From Mucilaginibacter tolerans (GTDB lineage: Bacteria; Bacteroidota; Bacteroidia; Sphingobacteriales; Sphingobacteriaceae): a stretch of 64,000 nucleotides of DNA. The notes beneath the pieces were generated by a model that did not search any database, was not told the origin of the DNA, and saw only the letters and a list, made by a program, of their open reading frames with translations. The translations under genes were made by a program, and so were the position numbers. Where the stretch lies: positions 18,107 through 82,106 of the forward strand of contig NZ_JAUMKB010000019.1 in NCBI RefSeq assembly GCF_030519375.1, read 5' to 3'. Positions 33,428 through 42,776 of this stretch are shown here, one piece after another. Each line of letters starts with the position of its first letter. Position 1 is the first letter of the stretch.

Positions 33428-34717
33428 ATGAAATATCTACCTATAGATAAAAAATTATTTACTTCTAATAGAAAAAATTTCTCCAAAAGAACAAAAGGTA
33501 ATTCGATAGCTGTATTTCATTCTAATGATGAATTTCCGAGAAGCGGTGATCAGACTTTTATATTTAAGCAAAATGCCGACTTTTTTTACTTAACAGGTAT
33601 AGATCAAGAACAAAGTATACTGGTTTTATATCCCGATTGTCCTAATCCTTCATACAAAGAAGTACTCTTTTTAAGACAAACCAATGAGCACATTGCGGTG
33701 TGGGAGGGTCATAAATATACCAAAGAGGAGGCACGCGCAGTATCGGGCATCGAAAACATACAGTGGCTCAACGAATATGATGCCATACTGCACAGTATTA
33801 TTAATTATGCCGATAACATCTATATCAATACGAATGATAACGACCGGTATGGTTATTCGGTGCCATACAGGGATTTGAGGATGTATGAGCAACTGAAACA
33901 GAAATATCCTTTGCATAACTATGAGCGTTCCGCAGTTATTTTACGCGACCTCAGGTCGGTGAAATCGGATATTGAGGTTGAATTAACTAAAAAAGCTTGT
34001 GAAATTACCCGGGACGCCTTTGTGCGTGTGCTGAAGTTTGTAAAGCCCGGCGTTACGGAGTATGAGATAGAGGCTGAAATCACCCATGAGTTTTTGCGGC
34101 AACGGGCTACCGGCCACGGCTACAATCCGATTATTGCTTCGGGACCAAATGCAAATGTGCTGCATTATATAGATAACAACCAGGTTTGTCAGAGCGGTGA
34201 TATAATGTTGCTCGATTTCGGTGCGGAATATGCTAATTATAATGCAGATATGACCCGGTCTATACCTGTTAGCGGGCGCTTCACTAAACGTCAGCGGGAA
34301 GTATACGATGCTGTATTGCGGGTAATGAAAAATGCGATCGGTATGATAAAGGCCGGAGCAGTATTAACCGGATATCAGGAAGAAGTTGGTAAAATAATGA
34401 CCAGCGAACTGATTGGTTTAAAACTGCTGGATAAGCACGATGTATCAAAGCAGGACCCGAAAATGCCACTATATAAAAAGTATTTTATGCATGGCACATC
34501 GCACCATTTAGGACTGGATGTACACGATTTCGCTAACCGGTACGCTCCTTTTCAGGTCGGGAATGTTTTAACATGCGAGCCTGGAATATACATTCCGGAG
34601 GAGGGATTAGGCATACGATTGGAAAACGATATCCTGATCACTAAGGGTGGAAACATAGATCTGATGGCCGATATCCCGCTTGAAGCAGAGCATATTGAGG
34701 AGATAATGAACAGTTAA
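33428..34717 (+). CDS. pepP: Xaa-Pro aminopeptidase (aminopeptidase P)
   Basis: A 429-residue M24B metallopeptidase that removes N-terminal residues before proline. It has the N-terminal AMP_N domain (about 1-150: FKQNADFFYLTGIDQEQSILVL) and a pita-bread catalytic domain. The metal ligands are visible as Asp in LLDFGAEYANYNADMTRS (two), His in GTSHHLGLDVHD, Glu in CEPGIYIPEEG and Glu in IRLENDILI. The last 40 bp are followed directly by the convergent MeaB gene (4 bp between stops). The length fits the family of 430-440 residues. Confidence 0.96.
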   Translation: MKYLPIDKKLFTSNRKNFSKRTKGNSIAVFHSNDEFPRSGDQTFIFKQNADFFYLTGIDQEQSILVLYPDCPNPSYKEVLFLRQTNEHIAVWEGHKYTKEEARAVSGIENIQWLNEYDAILHSIINYADNIYINTNDNDRYGYSVPYRDLRMYEQLKQKYPLHNYERSAVILRDLRSVKSDIEVELTKKACEITRDAFVRVLKFVKPGVTEYEIEAEITHEFLRQRATGHGYNPIIASGPNANVLHYIDNNQVCQSGDIMLLDFGAEYANYNADMTRSIPVSGRFTKRQREVYDAVLRVMKNAIGMIKAGAVLTGYQEEVGKIMTSELIGLKLLDKHDVSKQDPKMPLYKKYFMHGTSHHLGLDVHDFANRYAPFQVGNVLTCEPGIYIPEEGLGIRLENDILITKGGNIDLMADIPLEAEHIEEIMNS

Positions 34718-34721
34718 GGCC

Positions 34722-35660
34722 TCAGATGTCGGAGAACTTTTCAGCAAATGAATAAATATTGAACCCCGGCTCCTGACTGGCTTTTAAAACCATTTGGTAT
34801 AATTCGATTTTATTGATATTTCCCATCCGCTTTTGCTGAATGAGTTTGTAGGCCTTTTCAGCCAGTAAGTATTCTTTGTGGCTGTTTTTCTTTTCGGCAG
34901 AATTCAAAATAAAATCAACAATTTCAACAATGCCCTTATTTTCAGAGGCTATTGTTTTAAATACAGGTATTTCAGCACCTTTTTGCTGAACCATTTTTTT
35001 CAGGTTATTGGCGAACAGATCCGCGCCTTCCCGGTCGGTTTTGTTGACGATGAAAGCATCTGCGATTTCCATTAGGCCCGATTTGATGTTTTGTATTTCG
35101 TCACCACCCTCAGGAACTAAGACGACGAAAGTAATGTCGGCTAGTCCGGCTATTTCAACTTCCGATTGCCCGACACCTACCGTTTCTATCAACACATAGT
35201 CAAAACCTGCGGCGCGTAATACATCAGTCATTTCGATCGTTTTTGCAGATAATCCGCCCAATGAGCCTCGTGTAGCTAATGACCTGATAAATACATTGGG
35301 ATGATTGAAATGCGATGCCATCCGTATCCTGTCGCCAAGCAACGAACCAAAATTAAATGGTGATGTTGGATCAATGGCTAAAACAGCTACTTTCTTATCC
35401 TGACTGGCGAGTTTGGCAATTAGTGCATTTACCAAGGTGCTTTTACCCGCTCCAGGTGGACCTGTTATACCTATGACAGGAGTGCTTTTATCAAAATTTA
35501 ACCCTTTTAATAATTGATCTGCTCCTTTAAGATCGTTTTCAACAATGGTTAAAGCCCGCGCAACTGATTTAAAATTATCACAATGTATTATTAAAGATGT
35601 GTTGGTTGCAGGAGCCACTTTGGAGTTTTTGTAGATGCAAATGAATAAAATTATCAGCAC
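34722..35660 (-). CDS. meaB: MeaB/ArgK-type G-protein chaperone of methylmalonyl-CoA mutase
   Basis: A GTPase of the G3E/MeaB group that protects and reloads adenosylcobalamin-dependent methylmalonyl-CoA mutase. The P-loop GPPGAGKST is at 67-75 of the 312-residue version. It continues with the DPTSPFNFGSLLGDRIRM region, the RGSLGGLSAKTIEM switch, the ETVGVGQSEVEIAGLAD loop and NKTDREGA for guanine recognition. The true start is uncertain: no ATG is available in the upstream part, only GTG at 35658-35660 or GTG at 35616-35618. The mutase genes are not in this window. Confidence 0.93.
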   Translation of the reverse strand: MLIILFICIYKNSKVAPATNTSLIIHCDNFKSVARALTIVENDLKGADQLLKGLNFDKSTPVIGITGPPGAGKSTLVNALIAKLASQDKKVAVLAIDPTSPFNFGSLLGDRIRMASHFNHPNVFIRSLATRGSLGGLSAKTIEMTDVLRAAGFDYVLIETVGVGQSEVEIAGLADITFVVLVPEGGDEIQNIKSGLMEIADAFIVNKTDREGADLFANNLKKMVQQKGAEIPVFKTIASENKGIVEIVDFILNSAEKKNSHKEYLLAEKAYKLIQQKRMGNINKIELYQMVLKASQEPGFNIYSFAEKFSDI

Positions 35661-35729
35661 ATAAATTAATATATCTTCATATAATTGCAGCTTTAAAATT
35701 CCCTCTCAATAGTAATATTTTGATATAAA

Positions 35730-36785
35730 ATGTCGAAACCCGCTGTATTAGTTACATTCGATTCAATGAAAAATCCTAATTCGGGTTATTTTTCATTTGG
35801 AAAGGGTTTGGGCAATGCCTTACTTAAGCAGAATCTGGGAAGATTTAAGTTAACATATTATCTCTTCAGACGAACGACCTTTTTTAATGGAATGGTTGAT
35901 ATCATACATCTTTTAAGATTTCACCGAATATTCTTTCCGTGGTATAATAAATTTGATGTTATTCATTTTACTGACCAAACGTGCAGGCTAAGGCCATACA
36001 GGGTAAAAGGGAAAAAGATCATGACCATACATGATATTAATAAGGTGCATTTGCAGTTCAGTCCTCAAAAAAAAATTGATGCACATATTAATAAGATACG
36101 AAAATTTATATCTCTCTGCGATAAAGTGGTTACCATATCCGAATTTGTGGCAAAGGATATCGTACGATTTATCCCTGAGGCAGCCGATAAATTGAGTGTG
36201 ATCTATAACGGAGCCGATAAGTTGGAAGTGGCGGATGATCACAGCCCTCAGTATCTGCCGAAAAAGCCGTTTTTATTCACCATAGGATTGTTATCACCCC
36301 AAAAGGGATTTCATTTGCTTCCGGCTCTATTGGAAGGCAATGATTATGAACTGGTTATTTCAGGGATTGAAACCCCCCATAAACAGAAGATTATAGAAGA
36401 GGCGCAAAAATTCAATTGCGAGAAAAGAGTAATCGTCACCGGGCCTGTTTCCGATGATGACAAAGCTTGGTATTTTAAAAATTGCAGCGCTTTTTTGTTT
36501 CCTTCAATTGCAGAAGGATTTGGTTTGCCGGTAATTGAAGCTATGCATTTTGGCAAGCCGGTATTTTTGGCAAAGTATACGTCTCTGCCCGAAATTGGGG
36601 GAGATGTGGCCTATTACTTTGATAATTTTGAACCTAAGCACATGCAAGAAGTTTTTGCTAAAGGCATGGACGATTTTCACAAAGGCGACCGTTCGGCTAA
36701 AGTGATGGCCCACGCCGATAAATTTTCATGGGAGAAAACAGCAGAGCAATACTTCAAATTATACGAGAATTGCCTGAACGGTTAA
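35730..36785 (+). CDS. Glycosyltransferase family 4
   Basis: A 351-residue GT-B retaining glycosyltransferase. The C-terminal half has the family nucleotide-sugar site SAFLFPSIAEGFGLPVIEAM (the EX7E motif) and IGLLSPQKGFHLLPALLEGN, and the N-terminal half has NSGYFSFGKGLGNALLKQNLG. It is the first gene of the surface-polysaccharide cluster and is convergent with the next GT2 gene, overlapping its stop by 4 bp. The donor and acceptor sugars cannot be predicted. The DNA here is noticeably AT-richer than that of the preceding housekeeping genes. Confidence 0.93.
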   Translation: MSKPAVLVTFDSMKNPNSGYFSFGKGLGNALLKQNLGRFKLTYYLFRRTTFFNGMVDIIHLLRFHRIFFPWYNKFDVIHFTDQTCRLRPYRVKGKKIMTIHDINKVHLQFSPQKKIDAHINKIRKFISLCDKVVTISEFVAKDIVRFIPEAADKLSVIYNGADKLEVADDHSPQYLPKKPFLFTIGLLSPQKGFHLLPALLEGNDYELVISGIETPHKQKIIEEAQKFNCEKRVIVTGPVSDDDKAWYFKNCSAFLFPSIAEGFGLPVIEAMHFGKPVFLAKYTSLPEIGGDVAYYFDNFEPKHMQEVFAKGMDDFHKGDRSAKVMAHADKFSWEKTAEQYFKLYENCLNG

Positions 36786-37543
36786 TCAGAAGAATTATTT
36801 ACAGGTCTCTTAAATAGCCTTTTAAATCTCCAAAATAGGTACCGAAGCCATATTGTAAAACTGAAATTTTCATAGATCAAACTACTCTGGTCTTTTTCAA
36901 ATTGTTCATCAATGTAATTATTTGATAGCCCTTCGTGGTTAAATTTGGCTATGATATAATCTTTAAATATAAAATGGAAGTCCTTGTCTTTAACGCATTT
37001 TATATTTAACACATGATCAGCACGTACTTTGTACTTAGTATCGTAAGCGTATTTTTCAAATACAGCTTTAGGATAAATAACGGCCTGGTGGAAAATACCA
37101 TATTTGGCAATAATATACTCAGTTACAGCTCCCCGGCATTTTCTGTTATCACTCAAAACACTACCATAGTAGATTGCGTCAGGCTCTTTTAACTCATTTG
37201 CCATTACCGAAAAATCATCCAATAACTCATCATCAGCGCCCAAAAAATACACCCAATTACCGGTAATGTGCTTCAGCCCTTTGTTCATAGCATCGTATAT
37301 GCCATTATCCTTTTCGCTTTGCCAGTAATGGATATTATCTGAATTTGCCTGTAATATTTTTACCGTATCATCTGTGCTTTGGCCGTCAATAACTATGATC
37401 TCAATAGCCGGATACTTTTGCCTGTAAATGCTGTTTAAGCAGTTTTGCAAAGTTGGGGCGGCATTATAGGTAACAATAATAACAGATATTTTGGGTAGTC
37501 TGTTGTTATTATTAACAGTACTGTTTTCGCCCTCAGATAACAT
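36782..37543 (-). CDS. Glycosyltransferase family 2
   Basis: A 253-residue GT-A fold enzyme. It starts with ISVIIVTYNAAPTLQNCLNS and IEIIVIDGQSTDDTVKIL, then has the nucleotide-binding motif VYFLGADDELLDDFS, in which GADDE takes the place of the usual DxD metal site. The first 12 residues are a short Ser/Asn-rich extension. Its C-terminus is basic (YLFWRFKRLFKRP), which may associate with the membrane. It is transcribed from the minus strand between two plus-strand glycosyltransferases and shares its stop TTAA with the preceding gene. Confidence 0.93.
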   Translation of the reverse strand: MLSEGENSTVNNNNRLPKISVIIVTYNAAPTLQNCLNSIYRQKYPAIEIIVIDGQSTDDTVKILQANSDNIHYWQSEKDNGIYDAMNKGLKHITGNWVYFLGADDELLDDFSVMANELKEPDAIYYGSVLSDNRKCRGAVTEYIIAKYGIFHQAVIYPKAVFEKYAYDTKYKVRADHVLNIKCVKDKDFHFIFKDYIIAKFNHEGLSNNYIDEQFEKDQSSLIYENFSFTIWLRYLFWRFKRLFKRPVNNSSD

Positions 37544-37649
37544 ATTTTCAATTAATTTTTAATGATACTGTATATTTGACCATTGGCTAACAGTGCGAAG
37601 TAAACTATTATTTTACAATAAAGCATGTAGCAACCTTTAGTTTTATTTA

Positions 37650-38741
37650 ATGATTAAGATACAATTTGACCACCAGGCATTTTCAATGCAGCACTTTGGT
37701 GGCATATCGCGGTATTTTGCCAATATTCAAAAACATTTAAGCCAATATGATTCCTTTAGCTTTAACAAGGGTGTTCTATTTACCAATAATAACTACCTTA
37801 AAGATCAAAAATTTCCCGTACCTCATGCGTTTTTAAAGCCATGGTATAAAAAGGATAAAAAGATATATAAGCTGAATGAAAAATATGCAAAGTACTGTCT
37901 TAACAAACACGATTATGATGTTTTTCATCCAACTTACTATGATCCGTATTTTTTAGATATTGTTAAAGCCCCATTTGTTTTAACTGTTCATGATTTTATC
38001 CATGAAAAGTTCCCCGAGTACTTTCCAAATACCGACAGTACCGTGCATAATAAAAGATTATTAATAGAAAAGGCAACTCATTTTATCACAATTTCAGAGT
38101 CAACCAAAAATGATCTGCAAAAGATCTATAACATCCCTGACAGCAGGATAAGTATGATCTATCATGGATATGATACATCCACGGATTTGTTAATTAATGA
38201 TACCAAGATTCCTTATTCAAATTACGTGTTGTTTGTAGGAGACCGCTGGGCTTATAAAAATTTCTTCAGGTGGTTGACAGCCATAGCGCCATTATTAATT
38301 AAATATGATATAAACGCAGTGTGTGCAGGCGGCAAATCTTTTAGCAGCACCGAGCTGGAATTTATTAAGCGTTTGGGCATCACAAATAAAATATCACAGT
38401 TGCAGGCAAGCGAGGCTGAACTTAAAGCTTTGTACCGAAATGCCTTATTGTTTGTGTATCCGTCATTGTATGAAGGATTTGGCTTGCCAATATTGGAAGC
38501 CTTTGCTAATGGCTGCCCCGTGGCAGTTAGTAATACAAGTTGTTTTAAGGAAGTTGGCGGAGATGCCGTGTCATACTTTGATCCTTATTCCGTTTATTCT
38601 ATGACATCGGTTATAGAAGGACTGATCCTTCATACGGACAATGCAAATAAATTACGTGTTGCCGGGAAGGGGCAGTTGGAGAAATTTACCATGCAGAATT
38701 GTATGGAACAAACGGTAAATGTTTATCAATCGATAATTTAA
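37650..38741 (+). CDS. Glycosyltransferase family 4
   Basis: A 363-residue GT-B glycosyltransferase. The N-terminal domain has QHFGGISRYFANI, and the C-terminal domain has the conserved FVYPSLYEGFGLPILEAF (EX7E). Other typical segments are HYD...HPTYYDPYFL, which forms part of the acceptor side, and YVLFVGDRWAYKNFFRWL. The start is ATG at 37650. It is followed 13 bp later by the next gene on the strand and so belongs to the unit 37650-40805. It is divergent from the GT2 gene. Confidence 0.94.
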   Translation: MIKIQFDHQAFSMQHFGGISRYFANIQKHLSQYDSFSFNKGVLFTNNNYLKDQKFPVPHAFLKPWYKKDKKIYKLNEKYAKYCLNKHDYDVFHPTYYDPYFLDIVKAPFVLTVHDFIHEKFPEYFPNTDSTVHNKRLLIEKATHFITISESTKNDLQKIYNIPDSRISMIYHGYDTSTDLLINDTKIPYSNYVLFVGDRWAYKNFFRWLTAIAPLLIKYDINAVCAGGKSFSSTELEFIKRLGITNKISQLQASEAELKALYRNALLFVYPSLYEGFGLPILEAFANGCPVAVSNTSCFKEVGGDAVSYFDPYSVYSMTSVIEGLILHTDNANKLRVAGKGQLEKFTMQNCMEQTVNVYQSII

Positions 38742-38754
38742 AGATACAAAGAAC

Positions 38755-39630
38755 ATGAAAGTAGCGGGTTTTACTTTTATTCGTAACGCTGTAAAAAATG
38801 ACTATCCTATTGTTGAAGCTATCACTTCCATTCTGCCAATTTGTGATGAATTTGTGGTGGCTTTAGGTAACAGCGAAGATGAGACCGCTCAGTTAATACA
38901 AGCAATAAACTCGCCCAAAATAAAAATAATCAATACGGTTTGGGATGATACTTTACGGGATGGGGGCGCAGTATTCGCAGTCGAAACGGACAAGGCATTT
39001 AAAGCCATATCTCCTGATGCTGATTGGGCTTTTTATATCCAGGGGGACGAATGTGTTCACGAAAAATATCTTCCACTTATCAAAAGGGAGATGGAAGATA
39101 ATTTAGACAACAAGGAAGTTGAAGGTCTTCTGTTTAAATATCTGCATTTTTATGGTTCGTATGATTATTACGGGCATTCGCGCAGGTGGTACCGTCGTGA
39201 AATACGCATATTGCGGAATAACAAAGCTATCCATTCATACCGCGATGCGCAGGGTTTCAGGTGGGATGGCCGTAAAATTAATGTTAAACTTATTGATGCT
39301 TATATTTATCATTATGGCTGGGTAAAGCCACCTGCAGGTTTAAAAAATAAATTACGGAATTTCAACCAGTTTTATCATGATGATGCATGGCTTGCTGAAA
39401 ATTTGCCGGAAACGTTTGAATTTGATTATAAAAATGCTGACAGGTTATTGCATTTTGATGGCGACCATCCTGAAGTAATGAAAAAGCGAATTGCGGTAAC
39501 TAACTGGAACCTTAATATTGATTTGACGCAATTGCACAAAAAGATGACTCTCCGCAGAAAGACCTTGCAAAAGCTAGAAGACCTGACCGGCTGGCGACTG
39601 GGAGAGTATAAAAACTATAAGTTGCTATGA
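38755..39630 (+). CDS. GT2-like glycosyltransferase
   Basis: A 291-residue protein. It begins MKVAGFTFIRNAVKNDYPIV and continues with a GT-A-like layout (CDEFVVALGNSEDET, WAFYIQGDECVHEKYL, where QGDE stands at the expected metal site). A long middle carries HFYGSYDYYGHSRRWYRREI and a C-terminal helix. This is the divergent GT2-like group found in polysaccharide clusters. It has no transmembrane segment. It overlaps the next gene by 4 bp (ATGA at 39627-39630), so the two are translationally coupled. Confidence 0.85.
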   Translation: MKVAGFTFIRNAVKNDYPIVEAITSILPICDEFVVALGNSEDETAQLIQAINSPKIKIINTVWDDTLRDGGAVFAVETDKAFKAISPDADWAFYIQGDECVHEKYLPLIKREMEDNLDNKEVEGLLFKYLHFYGSYDYYGHSRRWYRREIRILRNNKAIHSYRDAQGFRWDGRKINVKLIDAYIYHYGWVKPPAGLKNKLRNFNQFYHDDAWLAENLPETFEFDYKNADRLLHFDGDHPEVMKKRIAVTNWNLNIDLTQLHKKMTLRRKTLQKLEDLTGWRLGEYKNYKLL

Positions 39631-40805
39631 TGAGAATATTATACTTCTTTCCTGATAATATAACTGAACAAAACGCGGGGAATAAAACTAGGGCACTGTA
39701 CCTGTTAAAGTATTTTAGTCAAAATGGATTTATAGTAGATTATGTAAGTATTAGAGATGAAAAGGCCGGAAAGAACTATAACGAGCAAACCGAAGAGATA
39801 TTAAAAGCTGGTAATTTAGCAAGTAATGTTTACCTATTACCCAGGAAACAGGGGAAAACCAACCCGATAGTTTATTTTTTGCGATATAAATTATGGGACC
39901 TGCTGTACTATCTAATAACCTATCCGCTCAGATCAAATATTCCTACCTATTTAACGCTCGCGCTAAAAAAGGCTTTTAAAAATATACTTAGGACAAACAC
40001 TTATGACTATATAATTATCAGTTATGTGCATAGCGCTGATCTGATAGCTGATACGGCCTTGTTAGGCGGAGCTAAAACGATAATTGACACTCATGATTTT
40101 TTAACCGCTCAGTTTAAGGATAAAAGAGACTTCAACCTGGGTGTAACTTTTGAGGATGAAATAAGCAGGCTGAACCTTTTTGATGAAATATGGGCAATAT
40201 CACCTGAAGAGGAGTATGTATTTAATCAGTTCTGCACTTCAAGAGTCAGGTTGGTTCCTATGATGATGGATGCTCCGGCGTCAGCTTTAACGCCTTTTAA
40301 GAATAAAAAATACGATCTTATTTATGTTGGTAATGACAATATCCACAATATTATCTCCATAAAATGGTTTTTTGATAAAGTCTATCCCTTACTGCCTGCA
40401 GGGCTAAACCTATGTGTTATTGGTAAGATCAATAATCACGTCACTGAGGCATATAATAGTATAAACAAGATTTTATTCGCTGAAAGTTTGGAGTCTTTTT
40501 ATAATGATTCAAAAATTGCCATTTGCCCCATGCTGCGGGGAACCGGGGTAAAGGTAAAAGTGGTTGAAGCATTGGCATTTGGTTTGCCTGTAGTATGCAC
40601 TTCGCGGGGTACCGACGGATTGCCTAACAAGCAGAGTAACGGATGCCTGGTAAGTGATGACCCAGTTAAGTTTGCTGAAAATATAATATCGCTTTTACAA
40701 GATGCATCGTTATATGAGGAGCAAAGTAGATTAGCAAAAGATACGTTCAAAAACAGTTTCGACAAAAGCGTGACCTTTAAGATATTGGATAATGTGTTTG
40801 AATGA
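39627..40805 (+). CDS. Glycosyltransferase family 4
   Basis: A 392-residue GT-B enzyme. It has an N-terminal Rossmann half (MRILYFFPDNITEQNAGN) and a C-terminal half with KIAICPMLRGTGVKVKVVEAL and FGLPVVCTSRGTDGLPNK, the region equivalent to EX7E in this subgroup. The ATG at 39627 overlaps the previous stop; a second ATG follows directly at 39630. It ends the operon of three plus-strand transferases and is followed by the ABC exporter about 100 bp later. Confidence 0.92.
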   Translation: MMRILYFFPDNITEQNAGNKTRALYLLKYFSQNGFIVDYVSIRDEKAGKNYNEQTEEILKAGNLASNVYLLPRKQGKTNPIVYFLRYKLWDLLYYLITYPLRSNIPTYLTLALKKAFKNILRTNTYDYIIISYVHSADLIADTALLGGAKTIIDTHDFLTAQFKDKRDFNLGVTFEDEISRLNLFDEIWAISPEEEYVFNQFCTSRVRLVPMMMDAPASALTPFKNKKYDLIYVGNDNIHNIISIKWFFDKVYPLLPAGLNLCVIGKINNHVTEAYNSINKILFAESLESFYNDSKIAICPMLRGTGVKVKVVEALAFGLPVVCTSRGTDGLPNKQSNGCLVSDDPVKFAENIISLLQDASLYEEQSRLAKDTFKNSFDKSVTFKILDNVFE

Positions 40806-40878
40806 TTCGCTTTACACCTTTCGTAGGTTTATGATAAGCCTATACCAATGAGCTTGTCGCTAATTAATTATTTACTGT

Positions 40879-40886
40879 TAGCTTTG
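40879..40886 (+). promoter_or_regulatory. Probable promoter of the ABC exporter gene
   Basis: TAGCTTTG at 40879-40886 matches the TAnnTTTG -7 box. A TTG lies about 22 bp upstream, somewhat more than the usual 19. Transcription would start about 10 bp before the ATG at 40904, giving a very short leader. Confidence 0.5.
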
Positions 40887-40903
40887 TATTTTTATAAATT
40901 TTA

Positions 40904-42757
40904 ATGAAGACTTACTTCCGGCTGTTATCTTTTGCCAAACCAATTGAAAAATTTGCTATCCCTTATATCATCTTTACGTTACTTTATGTTCTTTTCAGTT
41001 CGATGGTATATGTATTGCTCCCGTCACTGCTGAATACACTTTTTGGGAATAATGCTATCGATGCTTCCAATGTTACCCATGCTGTAAAACATGCAGCCTT
41101 TGTAAAGCAACCAGGTTGGCTAGACCTAAGTGGTTGGTTTAAATATTATTTGAACTATTTTATAAATACGCACGGGCAATGGGGGGCCCTGCAATTCGTA
41201 TGCGCGCTTATCGTCGTTACCATATTGGTAGGCAACTTTTTCAGGTACCTTTCAGCTCGTACTATGGAAAATCTCAGAGTGCATACCTTATTAAACTTGC
41301 GCCGTAAGGTCTTCAATAATGTAATGGATATGCACCTGGGTTATTTTAATAACGAACGGAAGGGGGATATCATTTCCAAAATAGCATCGGATGTTCAGGT
41401 GGTGCAATTTTCAGTTACTGCAACTTTACAAGTCATTTTTAAGGAGCCTGCAACAATGATCGCCTTTTTGACGATACTTTTTATCTATTCCGTAAAGCTT
41501 ACTTTATATTCTTTACTCGTAGTTCCTGTATCGGCTTTTATTATTTCTAAGATTGTAAAGCGCCTCAAATCGCAGGCTGCATCAGCACAGCAAACTTATG
41601 GCAATATGATAAGCTACCTTGACGAAGCATTGTCGGGCGTTAGGGTCATAAAGGCATTTAATGCTTCTAATTTTATCAAAAAGCGTTTTGATAATGAGAA
41701 CATCAGGTATTCAAAAATACTACGTTCAATGGCAAAACGTCAGCAATCAGCCTCGCCTGTTTCTGAAACGTTGTCCGTTACCATGATTTCATGTATCGTA
41801 TTATATGGTGGATATCTGATACTTAACAATAGGTCTACGTTGAACGGCGGCCAGTTTATTGCCTATATCGCCGTATTTTCACAATTGATGCGCCCGGCAA
41901 AAGCCATTTCAGATTCGTTCAGCAATATACACTCAGGTATAGCAGCGGGTGAGCGCGTACTGGCACTTATTGACGAAAAACCCGCGATTACTGATGCGCC
42001 CGATGCAAAACCTATACAGGAATTTAAAGAAAACATCAGCTTTAAAAATGTATCATTTGCTTATGGTGAAAAAACGGTACTTTCAAACATTAATTTAACG
42101 GTACCTAAAGGAAAAACAATTGCGCTTGTAGGCCCATCCGGCGGGGGGAAATCGACACTGATTGATCTTATACCGAGATTTATCGAGCCAAAATCGGGCG
42201 AGGTATTGGTTGACGGCGCGAACATACAAACAGTAACCACCGACTCATTAAGAGCATTGCTGGGAATTGTAAACCAGGAATCTATTTTATTTAACGATAC
42301 TATATTCAACAACATCGCTTTCGGTAAATCAAATGTTACACGGGAGGAAGTTGAAACCGCCGCTCGTATTGCCAATGCCCATAACTTTATTATTGAAACT
42401 GAAGCCGGGTATCAAACAAATATTGGTGACCGCGGCACAAAACTCTCAGGCGGCCAAAGGCAGCGTATTTGTATTGCAAGGGCAGTTTTAAGTAACCCGC
42501 CTATTATGCTTCTTGACGAGGCTACGTCGGCTTTGGATACGGAATCTGAGAAGCTGGTGCAGGACGCTTTAAATAACCTGATGAAAAACCGGACGTCGCT
42601 CATCATTGCACATCGTTTAAGCACCATTCAAAATGCCGATATAATTATAGTGCTTGAAAACGGAAAAATAGTGGAACAGGGAACACATAACCAATTGTTG
42701 ATCAGCAATGGACTTTATCGAAAATTGATCGATATGCAAACTTTTAACGCAGATTAA
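40904..42757 (+). CDS. ABC exporter half-transporter, MsbA-like, in the polysaccharide cluster
   Basis: A 617-residue fused permease-ATPase. The N-terminal domain has six hydrophobic segments, starting with a long first loop (about 45-80) before the second helix. The nucleotide-binding domain has Walker A GPSGGGKST, the signature LSGGQRQ, Walker B IMLLDEATSALD and an AHRLS H-loop. The size and layout match MsbA, the lipid A-core flippase. Its place inside a transferase cluster suggests it flips a lipid-linked sugar product, but this is inference. It seems to have its own promoter at 40879. Confidence 0.95.
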   Translation: MKTYFRLLSFAKPIEKFAIPYIIFTLLYVLFSSMVYVLLPSLLNTLFGNNAIDASNVTHAVKHAAFVKQPGWLDLSGWFKYYLNYFINTHGQWGALQFVCALIVVTILVGNFFRYLSARTMENLRVHTLLNLRRKVFNNVMDMHLGYFNNERKGDIISKIASDVQVVQFSVTATLQVIFKEPATMIAFLTILFIYSVKLTLYSLLVVPVSAFIISKIVKRLKSQAASAQQTYGNMISYLDEALSGVRVIKAFNASNFIKKRFDNENIRYSKILRSMAKRQQSASPVSETLSVTMISCIVLYGGYLILNNRSTLNGGQFIAYIAVFSQLMRPAKAISDSFSNIHSGIAAGERVLALIDEKPAITDAPDAKPIQEFKENISFKNVSFAYGEKTVLSNINLTVPKGKTIALVGPSGGGKSTLIDLIPRFIEPKSGEVLVDGANIQTVTTDSLRALLGIVNQESILFNDTIFNNIAFGKSNVTREEVETAARIANAHNFIIETEAGYQTNIGDRGTKLSGGQRQRICIARAVLSNPPIMLLDEATSALDTESEKLVQDALNNLMKNRTSLIIAHRLSTIQNADIIIVLENGKIVEQGTHNQLLISNGLYRKLIDMQTFNAD

Positions 42758-42776
42758 TTAAGCCTTCTTAAACTGA

